Shown: piece by piece, positions 7,156-14,864 of the stretch
Numbering within the stretch: position 1 is the first letter of the stretch
Layout: the number at the start of each line of letters is the position of its first letter
Source of the DNA: Chitinophagaceae bacterium UBA4857
GTDB taxonomy: Bacteria > Bacteroidota > Bacteroidia > Chitinophagales > Chitinophagaceae
DNA: 18,167 nucleotides
Assembly (NCBI GenBank): GCA_002399735.1
Contig: DHEF01000019.1
Coordinates: 1-18,167, forward strand
Reading direction: 5' to 3'
The notes under the pieces: model-generated
The model's database searches: none
Told to the model about the DNA's origin: nothing
What the model saw: only the letters and a program-made list of their open reading frames with translations
Made by a program: the position numbers and the translations under genes

Positions 7156-9129
7156 TTAATAACTCTTATTATTCATTAACATGTATCTGGCCGTTTCAAA
7201 AATGGCTGTAGTTTGTTCAGATAAACGTTTTTTTACAGAATCTAACTGTGCTGTAGAGTAGTTTTTAGGTACATAATTCATGTACATCAACTGTTCCTGC
7301 GGATAATTAAGGTTTTTTGTAAAATAAAATTCATCGGTAACCATGCCAATGGTTCCTGCTGTATTGGTTATAAAAGCGTAATTATTACGTTTTGCAGTAT
7401 CCAATACATTACGACCTAAAGTTGTGTTTATATAAGGTTGTTGAATAAGCCCCGCAATGGTTGGCAGTACATCTATTTGCGAAACTACCTCGCTACGCAA
7501 CATGGGTTGTAATAAATGCGGTGCATAAATTAAAAAAGGTACATGTTCATCGGTTAATCTGGCCGATGTCCAAACCGGTGGATACATTTCTGTGGCATTA
7601 CCGGCTACACCATGATCGCCAATAAAAACAAAAATGGTATTATGAAAATAACTTTCCTTTTGTGCAGCTTCCATAAATTTTTGAAAGCTATAATCGGAGT
7701 AACGGAAGGTATTGTATTCATCCAACGATTCAAAGCCATACTTCAATAGCTCTTCTATAGAAACTGTTTTTTTCACAAAGTCGGTATCCGCTTCGGGTAT
7801 CATATAGGGCCGGTGATTATAGGCAGTTTGTACAATGGCAAAAAAAGGTTTCTTCTCCTGCTTAAACACTTTATTGGCTTCGTAAAACAAGTCCTTATCA
7901 CTTATACCCCAAACATTGGCCGGTTGCGCAGTAAAACTGCCTTCGGTATGCATTTGCAACCCATCAATATTTTTTATCAGGCCTTCAAAATTATTAAAGC
8001 CCGCACTTCCACCTAAAAAGTAATGTTTATTATAACCCTCAAAATTATCAATAATGGTATGTTGTTGTATAGCCTGCGGATTACGGGTGGAGAACTTAAA
8101 CAACTGTACATCCGGAATGCCGGTAATGGTTGCAAAAAGCCCACGTGCTGTAGAAAAGTGTGGCGTAAAACAACGTTCAAAAAAGATTCCATTTTTACAC
8201 AAGGAATCAAAAAATGGTGTTGTGTTTAAGGGGTTACCACTCATGGTACTTTTATACATACTGAATGATTCACACAATACCAACACCACATTGGGTTTGC
8301 TCTCTAATGCATTACTACCCGGCGAGATAACGCGTTTGTATCCAAAATTTTCTTTATCACGAAGCTGTAATAAATCGGCTATAACTGGAAAGTTTTTACG
8401 GGCAAGTTCCTCACTAAAAACAGGTTGACGTAATTGTAAAGTAGAAAAAAAGTTTTGCAACGGGTTTAATGCCAGGTATGAACTAAAACTTCCGTTTAAT
8501 GAAAAACAGGCTTTAGCCGTTAATGGCTTTACAGAAAATCGCCCCCATATAAAAAACATTAATATTAAACCGGCTATAATAAAATACTTTGGCCGGTGGG
8601 GTATTTTATGGCCATCGGTACGATTAATAATATGCCAGTGACTTTTAAAATACATCCACCTAAATAATAATACTGCTACCAATAAACCTAACAACATCCA
8701 GAACAACGGATAGGTTTGCCACATCATTTTTACAGAAATACCCGGATCTTCTACAAAATTCATAGCACCTGCATCTAAACGGGTTTGGTTGTAGGAAAAA
8801 CTACCCATATCGGCAGCAAAAAAGAAGAAAACAAAAAAAGTAATTAACACGAGGTAACCTGTCCAATAAGCTTTATTACGTGATGAGTAAAAAGGCGATA
8901 ACCGTGGTACAATACTACATGCAATAATGGGCAACAAAACAATACTTATCCAACGCATATCATATTGCACACCCATTAAGAAAGATGGCACCACATCGGC
9001 AAAAGAAATATGTTCGGGTTTAAATGCAAAAAATGTAGCCAGGCGAAAAAGTGTAAAAATTACAAAGAACAGCACCAGTAAATTGGTTACCCATAATATT
9101 GTTTTTGGTAGCTTATACTTTATTAACAT
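7156..9129 (-). CDS. LTA-synthase-family membrane sulfatase-fold transferase
   Basis: The protein has 657 residues. The N-terminal third holds about five membrane segments (near 10-30, 60-75, 90-106, 141-157 and 182-196). An extracytoplasmic sulfatase/alkaline-phosphatase-fold domain follows at about 278-620. Visible metal and active-site residues are E287 in VLCES, a nucleophile candidate T327 in FSTARGLF, H439 in YNHRPY, and D505-H506 in IGDHG. This layout matches the LtaS/OpgB superfamily, which transfers phosphoglycerol or similar groups from lipid donors. Gram-negative Bacteroidota are not known for lipoteichoic acid, so the acceptor may be a periplasmic glucan, lipid or surface polysaccharide. 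It is probably a single-gene transcript, read in the same direction as glmM 210 nt downstream. Confidence 0.88.
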   Translation of the reverse strand: MLIKYKLPKTILWVTNLLVLFFVIFTLFRLATFFAFKPEHISFADVVPSFLMGVQYDMRWISIVLLPIIACSIVPRLSPFYSSRNKAYWTGYLVLITFFVFFFFAADMGSFSYNQTRLDAGAMNFVEDPGISVKMMWQTYPLFWMLLGLLVAVLLFRWMYFKSHWHIINRTDGHKIPHRPKYFIIAGLILMFFIWGRFSVKPLTAKACFSLNGSFSSYLALNPLQNFFSTLQLRQPVFSEELARKNFPVIADLLQLRDKENFGYKRVISPGSNALESKPNVVLVLCESFSMYKSTMSGNPLNTTPFFDSLCKNGIFFERCFTPHFSTARGLFATITGIPDVQLFKFSTRNPQAIQQHTIIDNFEGYNKHYFLGGSAGFNNFEGLIKNIDGLQMHTEGSFTAQPANVWGISDKDLFYEANKVFKQEKKPFFAIVQTAYNHRPYMIPEADTDFVKKTVSIEELLKYGFESLDEYNTFRYSDYSFQKFMEAAQKESYFHNTIFVFIGDHGVAGNATEMYPPVWTSARLTDEHVPFLIYAPHLLQPMLRSEVVSQIDVLPTIAGLIQQPYINTTLGRNVLDTAKRNNYAFITNTAGTIGMVTDEFYFTKNLNYPQEQLMYMNYVPKNYSTAQLDSVKKRLSEQTTAIFETARYMLMNNKSY

Positions 9130-9180
9130 GTGCCATTTACATTTTTACTTACACTTTTATAAAACAACCTGTCATATGCG

Positions 9181-9285
9181 TGAGGGATAGCAGCGAATAC
9201 CCCGGTGAGGCCCCACCCTACATCCCCAAAGGGAGGAGGAAGAAGCTTAGCGCTTGTGCCGGAGTAGCAGCGTATAGCCCGACCC
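9181..9285. repeat. GC-rich intergenic element with direct repeats
   Basis: The block stands out as GC-rich in AT-rich surroundings. It is bounded by related segments around TAGCAGCG at 9188-9195 and 9265-9272, each followed by WATASCCCGR and spaced 77 bp apart. Between them lie small hairpins: GGTG/CACC (9204-9217), a CCC-AAA-GGG core (9225-9233), and AAGC/GCTT (9243-9255). No open reading frame is convincing. It looks like a dispersed repeat or MITE-like unit. Confidence 0.5.
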
Positions 9286-9400
9286 TTACAAATAATTTAT
9301 CGCACTATATTATACAACGTTTACTTATATAAGGTTACATATTGTACAAAGCAAAGTAAAAAAATATTGATAACCATACCGTTTAACCACATTATACGTA

Positions 9401-9426
9401 AAAAAAAGTCCGGATAAACCGGACTT
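9401..9426 (-). terminator. Strong intrinsic terminator of the small-protein gene
   Basis: Minus strand: AAGTCCGG (9426-9419), loop TTTAT, CCGGACTT (9413-9406), then five more T residues (9405-9401). It has an 8-bp perfect stem. It lies 120 nt after the stop of the 64-residue gene. The plus direction lacks a comparable T tract. Confidence 0.85.
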
Positions 9427-9443
9427 AGAAAAAATTTTACATG

Positions 9444-9531
9444 CAACTTGTTTTAAACAAGTTGGGTATATGAGGTTGTGTTGTTCATGTAAAAAAATCA
9501 GGTAATGCAAATTACTTGCAAAACATGATTT
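9444..9531 (-). other. Structured 3' tail or possible small RNA region
   Basis: Between the small-protein stop and its terminator there are several inverted repeats: 10-bp arms at 9444-9453/9455-9464, GTAAT/ATTAC at 9502-9515 (alternatively TGCAA/TTGCA), AAATCA/TGATTT at 9495-9500/9526-9531, and an outer TTTTACATG-like pair. An 11-codon ORF (MNNTTSYTQLV, ATG at 9488) ends within the first palindrome. Function unknown. Confidence 0.35.
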
Positions 9532-9545
9532 ATAAAAGAAACAGC

Positions 9546-9740
9546 TTAGTACGTGTTGCCTGTGGCAAGTTTCGTATTGCGGCGAATTTTCCATAAATTA
9601 CCTGTGGTGAAAGAACGTTGGTTCTTAACAGCAGGCGCAAAATGTTCGCTTGTAGCTATTGTTTCTTTTACTTCGGCAACTAATTGTTGCAACGCTTCTG
9701 GCTCCATCTGAATTACAGACGGAATTACACTTGTTTTCAT
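9546..9740 (-). CDS. Small 64-residue protein of unknown function
   Basis: The short protein starts MKTSVIPSVIQMEPEALQQL, has an acidic helix-forming first half and a basic end (LWKIRRNTK). From memory, short proteins with a SxIPxVxQxEPEAL start and a DLW-x-I-x-R segment recur in Chitinophagaceae, but I cannot name a family. The gene has a well-formed minus-strand promoter at 9880-9910 and a strong terminator at 9401-9426, which supports real expression. It has no signal peptide, membrane segment or cysteine. The predicted leader is about 130 nt, long for so small a gene. DNA-binding or regulatory activity is a guess based only on size and charge. Confidence 0.65.
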   Translation of the reverse strand: MKTSVIPSVIQMEPEALQQLVAEVKETIATSEHFAPAVKNQRSFTTGNLWKIRRNTKLATGNTY

Positions 9741-9879
9741 CTAAAAACTCGGTTTTGTTGTTAAAATAAATCCCCCCGTGAGCTAAAAAGTGCGAAGAAG
9801 AAACCTGAAGAATCGTTAAAGTAAGAAAAGGTTCTGAACTATCACTTGTGCAAGTACTTGGTATTGCTCAATTGCGCTG

Positions 9880-9910
9880 CAAAGGTACAACCAATAAGGG
9901 TTTTGTACAA
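9880..9910 (-). promoter_or_regulatory. Bacteroidota promoter for the 64-residue gene
   Basis: Minus strand: TTG (9910-9908), 20-nt spacer, TACCTTTG (9887-9880), matching TTG-N17-23-TAnnTTTG in full. The start site would be near 9873. The rest of the 363-nt gap 9741-10103 shows the leader, the small palindrome CAAGTACTTG (9850-9859), and no gene. Confidence 0.6.
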
Positions 9911-10071
9911 GCTATTTTGGTAAAAGAATTGTTAATGCTATGGGTTACGGTATAAATGGTAAGGCATTGGTACAAGCGGTAAATGCTGATTATGATTGTA
10001 ATATTTTTATGAAAACACAGTGTTTTAGCAAATAAAAACAGGAACACAAAAATTTATATGCTTAATACCTA

Positions 10072-10079
10072 CATCTTTG
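10072..10079 (+). promoter_or_regulatory. Possible -7 box of the PAP2-CorC operon
   Basis: CATCTTTG differs from TAnnTTTG at one defined base and lies 24 nt before ATG 10104. There is no clear -33 element. It argues against the TTG at 10077 being the start, since that codon is inside the box. Confidence 0.3.
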
Positions 10080-10103
10080 CATTTCAAAAGTTTTTTACTT
10101 TTT

Positions 10104-10715
10104 ATGTCGTTTAGTTTATTAGCAACATCGTTTTTAGAAACTTTAAAAAATTGGGATAACCAACTGTTTACTTTAATAAATGGTAACCTGACCAATGGCT
10201 TTTTTGATTCATTGATGCCTTTTATGCGTAATGCCATAAACTGGTCGCCACTATATTTATTTGTTGCAGCTTTTGCTGTTATTAATTTTAAGAAAAACGG
10301 CTGGTGGTGGGTATTGTTTTTTTTAGCTACCGTTGCCTTGACCGACCTGATAGGCAACTACGGTTTTAAGCATAATTTTCAACGCTTGCGTCCTTGTAAT
10401 AATCCTGAATTAGGCACTACTATACGCATGATGGTAGATTACTGCTCCGGCGGTTTCAGCTTTACATCAAACCACGCTGCCAACCATTTTGGTATGGCTA
10501 CCTTTTTTTATTTTACTGCCCGCCCGTTTATAAAATATGCCTGGCTGGGTTTTGTATGGGCAGGTTTAGTGGGTTATGCGCAAATTTATGTAGGTGTTCA
10601 TTACCCCTTTGATGTATTGGGTGGTACAGCCCTCGGATTAATTATTGGAACATTTACCGGCAAGTTGTATCATAAACGATACGGAATTAGTATCTTCGAT
10701 AAACAACCAATGTAG
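10104..10715 (+). CDS. PAP2-family membrane phosphatase
   Basis: An integral membrane phosphatase of the type-2 phosphatidic acid phosphatase superfamily, which dephosphorylates lipid phosphates such as undecaprenyl-PP or phosphatidate. It has 203 residues from ATG 10104; a TTG 27 nt upstream is in frame but lies in a promoter-like box. Motif 1 is K89-x6-R96-P97. Motif 2 has the catalytic H124 in TSNHAAN. Motif 3 is AQIYVGVHYPFD with H166 and D170. The motif 3 arginine of the SRx5Hx3D consensus is replaced by Q160. Several hydrophobic segments (near 50-61, 68-83, 130-140, 145-160 and 171-185) fit a membrane protein. It lies 9 nt upstream of the CorC-like gene, so they are probably co-transcribed. 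Confidence 0.9.
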   Translation: MSFSLLATSFLETLKNWDNQLFTLINGNLTNGFFDSLMPFMRNAINWSPLYLFVAAFAVINFKKNGWWWVLFFLATVALTDLIGNYGFKHNFQRLRPCNNPELGTTIRMMVDYCSGGFSFTSNHAANHFGMATFFYFTARPFIKYAWLGFVWAGLVGYAQIYVGVHYPFDVLGGTALGLIIGTFTGKLYHKRYGISIFDKQPM

Positions 10716-10724
10716 TTATTATTA

Positions 10725-12017
10725 ATGGAAATATTTATACTGGCAGGTCTTATCCTGCTTAATGGTCTTTTTTCAATGGCTGAGATTGCATTGGTGTCCT
10801 CGAAAAAATCCAGACTGGAAGCCCAGGCCAATAAAGGAGACAAAGATGCTGCTGAAGCATTAAAACTGGCCAGCAAACCCGAGAACTTTCTTTCTACTGT
10901 ACAAATGGGCATTACCGTTATTGGTATTTTAACCGGTATTTACTCAGGTGAACAAATTACCGACGACTTTGCCGCTTTCCTGAGCCAATGGCCTGTATTT
11001 GGTAAATATAGCTACGGACTTGCCACAGCTATTGTGGTTATTATTGTTACTTACTTTACCATCATTTTTGGCGAGTTGGTGCCAAAACGTTTAGGCCTTT
11101 CAAAACCGGAAAAAATAGCCAAACTTGTAGCACGCCCCATGAAGGTGTTAAGTACCATTACCCACCCTTTTATATGGCTGTTGAGTAAATCCAGTAACCT
11201 TATCATTAATATCTTCAGCCTGAAATCGAACGACAACCAGGTAACGGAGGAGGAAATCAAAGCCATTATTAGTGAAGGTACCGAGCAGGGAACTATTGAG
11301 GAAACCGAACAGGAAATTATTGAAAGAGTGTTTCATTTAAGCGACCGAAACATTACCTCTTTAATGACGCATCGCAGCGATATTGTTTGGTTTAACCTGA
11401 ACGATACCGAAGATATTATTAAAGAAAAAATCATCAACGAACCCCATTCCATTTACCCCATTTGCGACAGCAATATTGATGAATTGAAAGGTGTGGTGTC
11501 TATTAAAGATTTATATGTTAGCCCTGATTATACCCGTTTTAAAGACCTGATGCGTCCTGCATTGTTTGTACCTGAAAACAATACGGCATTTCAGGTAATG
11601 GAACGCTTTAAGGAATCTAAATTACATTCATGTTTTATTGTAGATGAATATGGTAGCGTATTGGGAATGATTACATTAAATGATATTTTAGAAGCCATTA
11701 TCGGCGATATGCCTCAGCCCGATGTACCCGATTATGAAATTATTCATCGTGAAGACGGCTCCTACCTTATTGATGCCCAGATACCTTTTTACGACTTTTT
11801 AGCCCACTTTGAACAAACCGAGTGGATGAACGAAGGTGAACAGGAGTTTGACACATTAGGCGGTTTTATTTTACATGAACTGGAACGTATACCACATACC
11901 GGCGACAAAGTAGAGTGGAGAGGTTTTACCATTGAAATAGTTGACATGGACGGCCACCGGATTGATAAAATATTGGTGAATATTAACGACAGTATACGTG
12001 ACCAGATGGAGGAGTAA
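10725..12017 (+). CDS. CorC/HlyC (CNNM) family transporter-like protein
   Basis: The 430-residue protein has the three-part CorC layout: a CNNM/DUF21 membrane domain (about 1-165, with MAEIALVSS, the GITVIGILTG segment and GELVPKRLGL), a CBS-domain pair (about 205-330, with MTHRSDIVW and FIVDEYGSVLGMITLNDI), and a CorC/HlyC C-terminal domain (about 340-425, with EFDTLGGFI and RIP..GD). Members are linked to Mg2+ or Co2+ efflux; older names call them hemolysins. The acidic loop at 170-200 joins the membrane and CBS parts. It starts at ATG 10725, 9 nt after the PAP2 stop. There is no strong terminator downstream; only a weak AAAGT..ACTTT hairpin with T residues near 12019-12037. Confidence 0.93.
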   Translation: MEIFILAGLILLNGLFSMAEIALVSSKKSRLEAQANKGDKDAAEALKLASKPENFLSTVQMGITVIGILTGIYSGEQITDDFAAFLSQWPVFGKYSYGLATAIVVIIVTYFTIIFGELVPKRLGLSKPEKIAKLVARPMKVLSTITHPFIWLLSKSSNLIINIFSLKSNDNQVTEEEIKAIISEGTEQGTIEETEQEIIERVFHLSDRNITSLMTHRSDIVWFNLNDTEDIIKEKIINEPHSIYPICDSNIDELKGVVSIKDLYVSPDYTRFKDLMRPALFVPENNTAFQVMERFKESKLHSCFIVDEYGSVLGMITLNDILEAIIGDMPQPDVPDYEIIHREDGSYLIDAQIPFYDFLAHFEQTEWMNEGEQEFDTLGGFILHELERIPHTGDKVEWRGFTIEIVDMDGHRIDKILVNINDSIRDQMEE

Positions 12018-12050
12018 TAAAGTAGACTTTTCTTTTTGTTACCAACGTCC

Positions 12051-12117
12051 CTCCCTTGATTGAACTTTAGTTGTGTCACTCACTTGTGCGTCCGGTAATA
12101 CTATTGGGCACTTTGCA
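12051..12117. repeat. Dispersed intergenic repeat, copy B
   Basis: Second copy of the element at 4286-4351: 12083-12117 matches 4317-4351 at 29 of 35 bases, same orientation. Like copy A it lies between two plus-strand genes and is followed by a short tandem-repeat tract. Confidence 0.7.
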
Positions 12118-12156
12118 GTAAGTCCTACTTTGTTCAGTTTCATACCAAACAACAAC

Positions 12157-12198
12157 TCATTATTTATCATTCATAAATCATAATTCATAGCTCATGCT
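12157..12198. repeat. TCATAAT heptamer repeat running into a start codon
   Basis: Units beginning TCAT start at 12157, 12167, 12171, 12178, 12185 and 12192; the last four are exactly 7 bp apart. The final unit, TCATGCT, contains the ATG at 12194 of the following gene. Confidence 0.6.
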
Positions 12199-12721
12199 TA
12201 TGAATCTTGAAGAACAAATATTACAGGAAAACTCCCGTGCTAATTGCGATATTATTGTAAAATGGGTAGGCGCATCACAAAAAAAGTTTGACCAACTTTT
12301 TCAATTATTCTTACATGGCGATAGTATAACCACTCAACGGGCAGGTTGGCCTTTGAGTTATGCCGTACAAAATCATCCACAGCTTATTGATAAACATTTC
12401 GACAGTTTATTAAACAACCTTACCCGTACAGGTATGCACAATGCTGTAAGGCGTAATACCATGCGTTTATTGCAGGATATAAATATACCTGAGCAATACC
12501 AGGGTCAGGCCATGGATATAGCTTTTAACTACATTATTGACCCTAAAGAAAAAGCAGCGGTAAAAGCTTTTTCCTTAACTGTTTTAGAAAACATGCTGGA
12601 AGAGTACCCCGAAATTGGCCCGGAGCTTAAACTGGTTATTGAGGATCAATGGGAAAACCAGACGGCCGCTTTTCACTCACGAGCAAAAAAAATATTATAC
12701 CGACTGGAAAAGAAAAAGTAA
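12194..12721 (+). CDS. HEAT-like helical protein of unknown function
   Basis: A cytoplasmic all-helical protein of 175 residues; no signal peptide or membrane segment. Repeated helix pairs such as KFDQLFQLFLHG, QRAGWPLSYAVQNHP, AVRRNTMRLLQDI and KAFSLTVLENMLEEYPEI suggest HEAT or armadillo-type repeats, usually a protein-binding scaffold. ATG 12194 (ML-MNLEEQ) lies in a repeat tract, so ATG 12200 (MNLEEQ, 173 residues) is an equally good start. It ends 3 nt before the stop of the convergent GH43 gene. No partner is evident; the link to its upstream neighbours is not supported because repeats intervene. Confidence 0.75.
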   Translation: MLMNLEEQILQENSRANCDIIVKWVGASQKKFDQLFQLFLHGDSITTQRAGWPLSYAVQNHPQLIDKHFDSLLNNLTRTGMHNAVRRNTMRLLQDINIPEQYQGQAMDIAFNYIIDPKEKAAVKAFSLTVLENMLEEYPEIGPELKLVIEDQWENQTAAFHSRAKKILYRLEKKK

Positions 12722-12724
12722 ATA

Positions 12725-13735
12725 CTATTTCAATTTTCTCTCGGCTACACCCTTCGTAGTTATCACAACAGGTTTTATTAAACCGTTTTCATCAAAATAC
12801 ATCCGTTCAATACAGGTTTCGCGGGAGTTACCGCTTGTTTCTGTTATGGGCCTGCGGTGGTAAATAATATACCATTCATCTGTACCCGGTATTTGTATTA
12901 CCGAATGATGACCGGCACCATTAGCTATAGCAGGATCTTGTTGTAATATTTTATCAATCCGTTTAAATGGTCCAAAGGGAGAATCGGCAATAGCATAAGC
13001 CACACTATAATCTGGCCCTGTCCACCCACCTTCCGACCACATAAAGTAATACTTGTTATTGCGAATAAACATTACCGGCCCTTCCACATAACTTTCCGGT
13101 GTAATTTCTTTAAAGGTAGTTCCGTCTGAAAACTTTCCAATCTTGGTAAAATCATCACTCAACTTTGCAATATTACAATGCTTCCAGCCGCCATAAATAA
13201 TGTAATAACTCCCATCTTTATCTTTAAACACAAACTGATCTATAGGTTGGGCACCGTTGTAAAACTTATCAATAAGCGGTCTACCTAATAAGTCTTTATA
13301 TGGGCCGTCTGGTTTGTTCGCTACAGCTACGCCAATACCACCCGGTTCATTATCACTCTGAATATCATTAGCCGCAAAAAACAAGTAATACTTTTTATTA
13401 TTTTCTACAATTGCCGGAGCCCATATTGCCCGCCATGCCCATTTAATTACGCTGGTATCAATAATACGGCTATGCTTTTTCCAATTAACTAAATTGGTAG
13501 ATGAAAATGCATCTAAAAAAAGCTGTTGTTTATATGGTGCTGAGAATGTCGGGAATACCCAATATTTTTTGTCAAAAATTACTGCTTCCGGATCAGCGTA
13601 CCAACCTTGAAAAATGGGATTACCTGAAAAAACAGTATCGGCTTTTGAAGACTTTTTTTGTGCATACAAGTTTACGCTTATGGTTGCCACCAATAAAAAG
13701 ATGATACTTTTTTTCTTTAACACGTATTTAAACAT
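12725..13735 (-). CDS. Secreted glycoside hydrolase family 43-type enzyme
   Basis: Probably hydrolyses arabinose- or xylose-containing polysaccharides in the periplasm or outside the cell. The protein has 336 residues from ATG 13735; a TTG two codons upstream is also in frame. A signal peptide (about 1-26, ending in VNLYAQ) precedes a five-bladed propeller with the expected acidic triad: D48 in WYADPEAV (base), D166 in QPIDQFVF (pKa modulator), and E218 in YVEGPVMF (acid). Length and the HHSVIQIPGTDEWYIIYHR segment fit GH43. There is no carbohydrate-binding module or SusC/SusD neighbour, so it is not part of a visible polysaccharide utilisation locus. Substrate cannot be read from sequence. 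Confidence 0.9.
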   Translation of the reverse strand: MFKYVLKKKSIIFLLVATISVNLYAQKKSSKADTVFSGNPIFQGWYADPEAVIFDKKYWVFPTFSAPYKQQLFLDAFSSTNLVNWKKHSRIIDTSVIKWAWRAIWAPAIVENNKKYYLFFAANDIQSDNEPGGIGVAVANKPDGPYKDLLGRPLIDKFYNGAQPIDQFVFKDKDGSYYIIYGGWKHCNIAKLSDDFTKIGKFSDGTTFKEITPESYVEGPVMFIRNNKYYFMWSEGGWTGPDYSVAYAIADSPFGPFKRIDKILQQDPAIANGAGHHSVIQIPGTDEWYIIYHRRPITETSGNSRETCIERMYFDENGLIKPVVITTKGVAERKLK

Positions 13736-13921
13736 AGCCAAAACATTGAATTAATTAGTAGCCATAAAGTATTATTATACAGACTAAAAATACAGGAAAA
13801 TGCGTTATTAAGTCTATGGCAACAAACTGAAAGATTATAAAACTCAGTAAGTGTAGCGCACATCTGTGGAAAAGTTTTAAGTAAGCTTTTGTAATTGAAT
13901 AATGATATTGCACCAGTATTA

Positions 13922-14788
13922 ATGCAACCAAATAAAGAAATACAAGCCCTGCTCACCCTGATTGATGATCCCGATGAAGAAGTATTTGATGTTATTTCTC
14001 AAAAGATTATCGATTATGGTAAACCTATTATTCCCAACCTGGAAGATTTATGGGAAAACACGCTTGATACTACCGCACAGGATCGCATTGAAACACTTAT
14101 TCATAAATTGTATTATGGCGATTTGGCAAATGATATGCGTGAATGGGGAACAGCTGGCCATCAGGATTTACTGTTAGGAGCATTACTGGTTTCTAAATTT
14201 TCATACCCTGATCTTACAACTTCTACTACATTAAGAGAGACCGAAAAAATTAAACGTAATATCTGGCTGGAACTAAATAATTACCTAACTCCTTTAGAAC
14301 AGATAAATGTATTCACCAGTATTTTATATAGTTATTATGGCTTAAAGGGTGCTGAAATCAGCTATAATAACCCCAATGAGTTTTTAATACACAAAACTGT
14401 TGAATCCAAAAAAGGCAACCAGGTAGGTAATGGTATTCTTTATCTCATTTTATGCGAAATGCTGGATATTCCTGTAAGATTGGTACAGTTACCGCGGCAG
14501 TTTATTTTAGCTTATTTCCGACCGGGATATACGGTTGAAAACACAAACGACCCGCAAAAGATGATTGAGTATTATATTGATCCGGCAGCAGGGCAAATAT
14601 ATACTCATAATGATGTGGATGCCTATTTTAAAAGTATATCAGTCCCTCCTTCTGCTGCTCATTTTAAACCCCTGAGCAATAAAGAGGTTATAAAAGTATT
14701 ATTAAGCGAGTTTAGCAAGTGTTTTACAAAAGATGAAAACATGTACAAACACAATGAGCTATTACAATTATCCGCTTTATTGGATTAA
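13922..14788 (+). CDS. SirB1/transglutaminase-like family protein
   Basis: The 288-residue cytoplasmic protein starts at ATG 13922; the in-frame TTG at 13895 would add 9 unlikely residues. The N-terminal ~75 residues are HEAT-like (LLTLIDDPDEEVFDVI, IPNLEDLW). The region 80-200 matches the SirB1 N-domain pattern: LLGALLVSKFSYPDL, a NPNEFLIHKTVESKKGN segment where family members have N-S-x-L-x-x-V-x-x-x-x-G-x-P, then LYLILCEMLDIPVRLVQLP and FILAYF. No catalytic transglutaminase Cys is apparent at the expected place, as is usual for SirB1 proteins. The function is unknown. It is divergent from GH43, with 186 nt between their starts and no clear promoter on either side, and 76 nt upstream of the YpdA gene. 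Confidence 0.78.
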   Translation: MQPNKEIQALLTLIDDPDEEVFDVISQKIIDYGKPIIPNLEDLWENTLDTTAQDRIETLIHKLYYGDLANDMREWGTAGHQDLLLGALLVSKFSYPDLTTSTTLRETEKIKRNIWLELNNYLTPLEQINVFTSILYSYYGLKGAEISYNNPNEFLIHKTVESKKGNQVGNGILYLILCEMLDIPVRLVQLPRQFILAYFRPGYTVENTNDPQKMIEYYIDPAAGQIYTHNDVDAYFKSISVPPSAAHFKPLSNKEVIKVLLSEFSKCFTKDENMYKHNELLQLSALLD

Positions 14789-14830
14789 TTGGCTTACTTA
14801 GCACAATTGTTCTCAACTATTGCCTGTCTG

Positions 14831-14860
14831 TTTATGTTATAACATTGAATTGTAATTTTG
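14831..14860 (+). promoter_or_regulatory. Promoter of the ypdA-like gene, close to ATG
   Basis: TAATTTTG (14853-14860) matches TAnnTTTG exactly; TTTA (14831-14834) is one base from the -33 TTTG with an 18-nt spacer. The box ends 4 nt before ATG 14865, implying a leaderless mRNA. Confidence 0.5.
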
Positions 14861-14864
14861 AAAC

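Noticed and set aside
7813..8428. Plus-strand frames opposite the LTA-synthase-type gene
   Set aside because: Antisense to a clear coding region, no family features, several overlapping frames.
9181..9285. Integron attC or CRISPR-like array
   Set aside because: Only two repeat copies, no regular spacers, and no attC-type RYYYAAC/GTTRRRY core.
9325..9594. 89-codon minus-strand frame
   Set aside because: It runs through the strong terminator hairpin and the small-protein end, with a Cys- and Phe-rich, repeat-derived composition.
10025..10357. 110-codon minus-strand frame opposite the PAP2 gene
   Set aside because: Shadow of a clear coding region with no recognisable domain.
13742..13921. Promoters in the divergent GH43/SirB1 gap
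   Set aside because: Only poor matches to TAnnTTTG were found on either strand.
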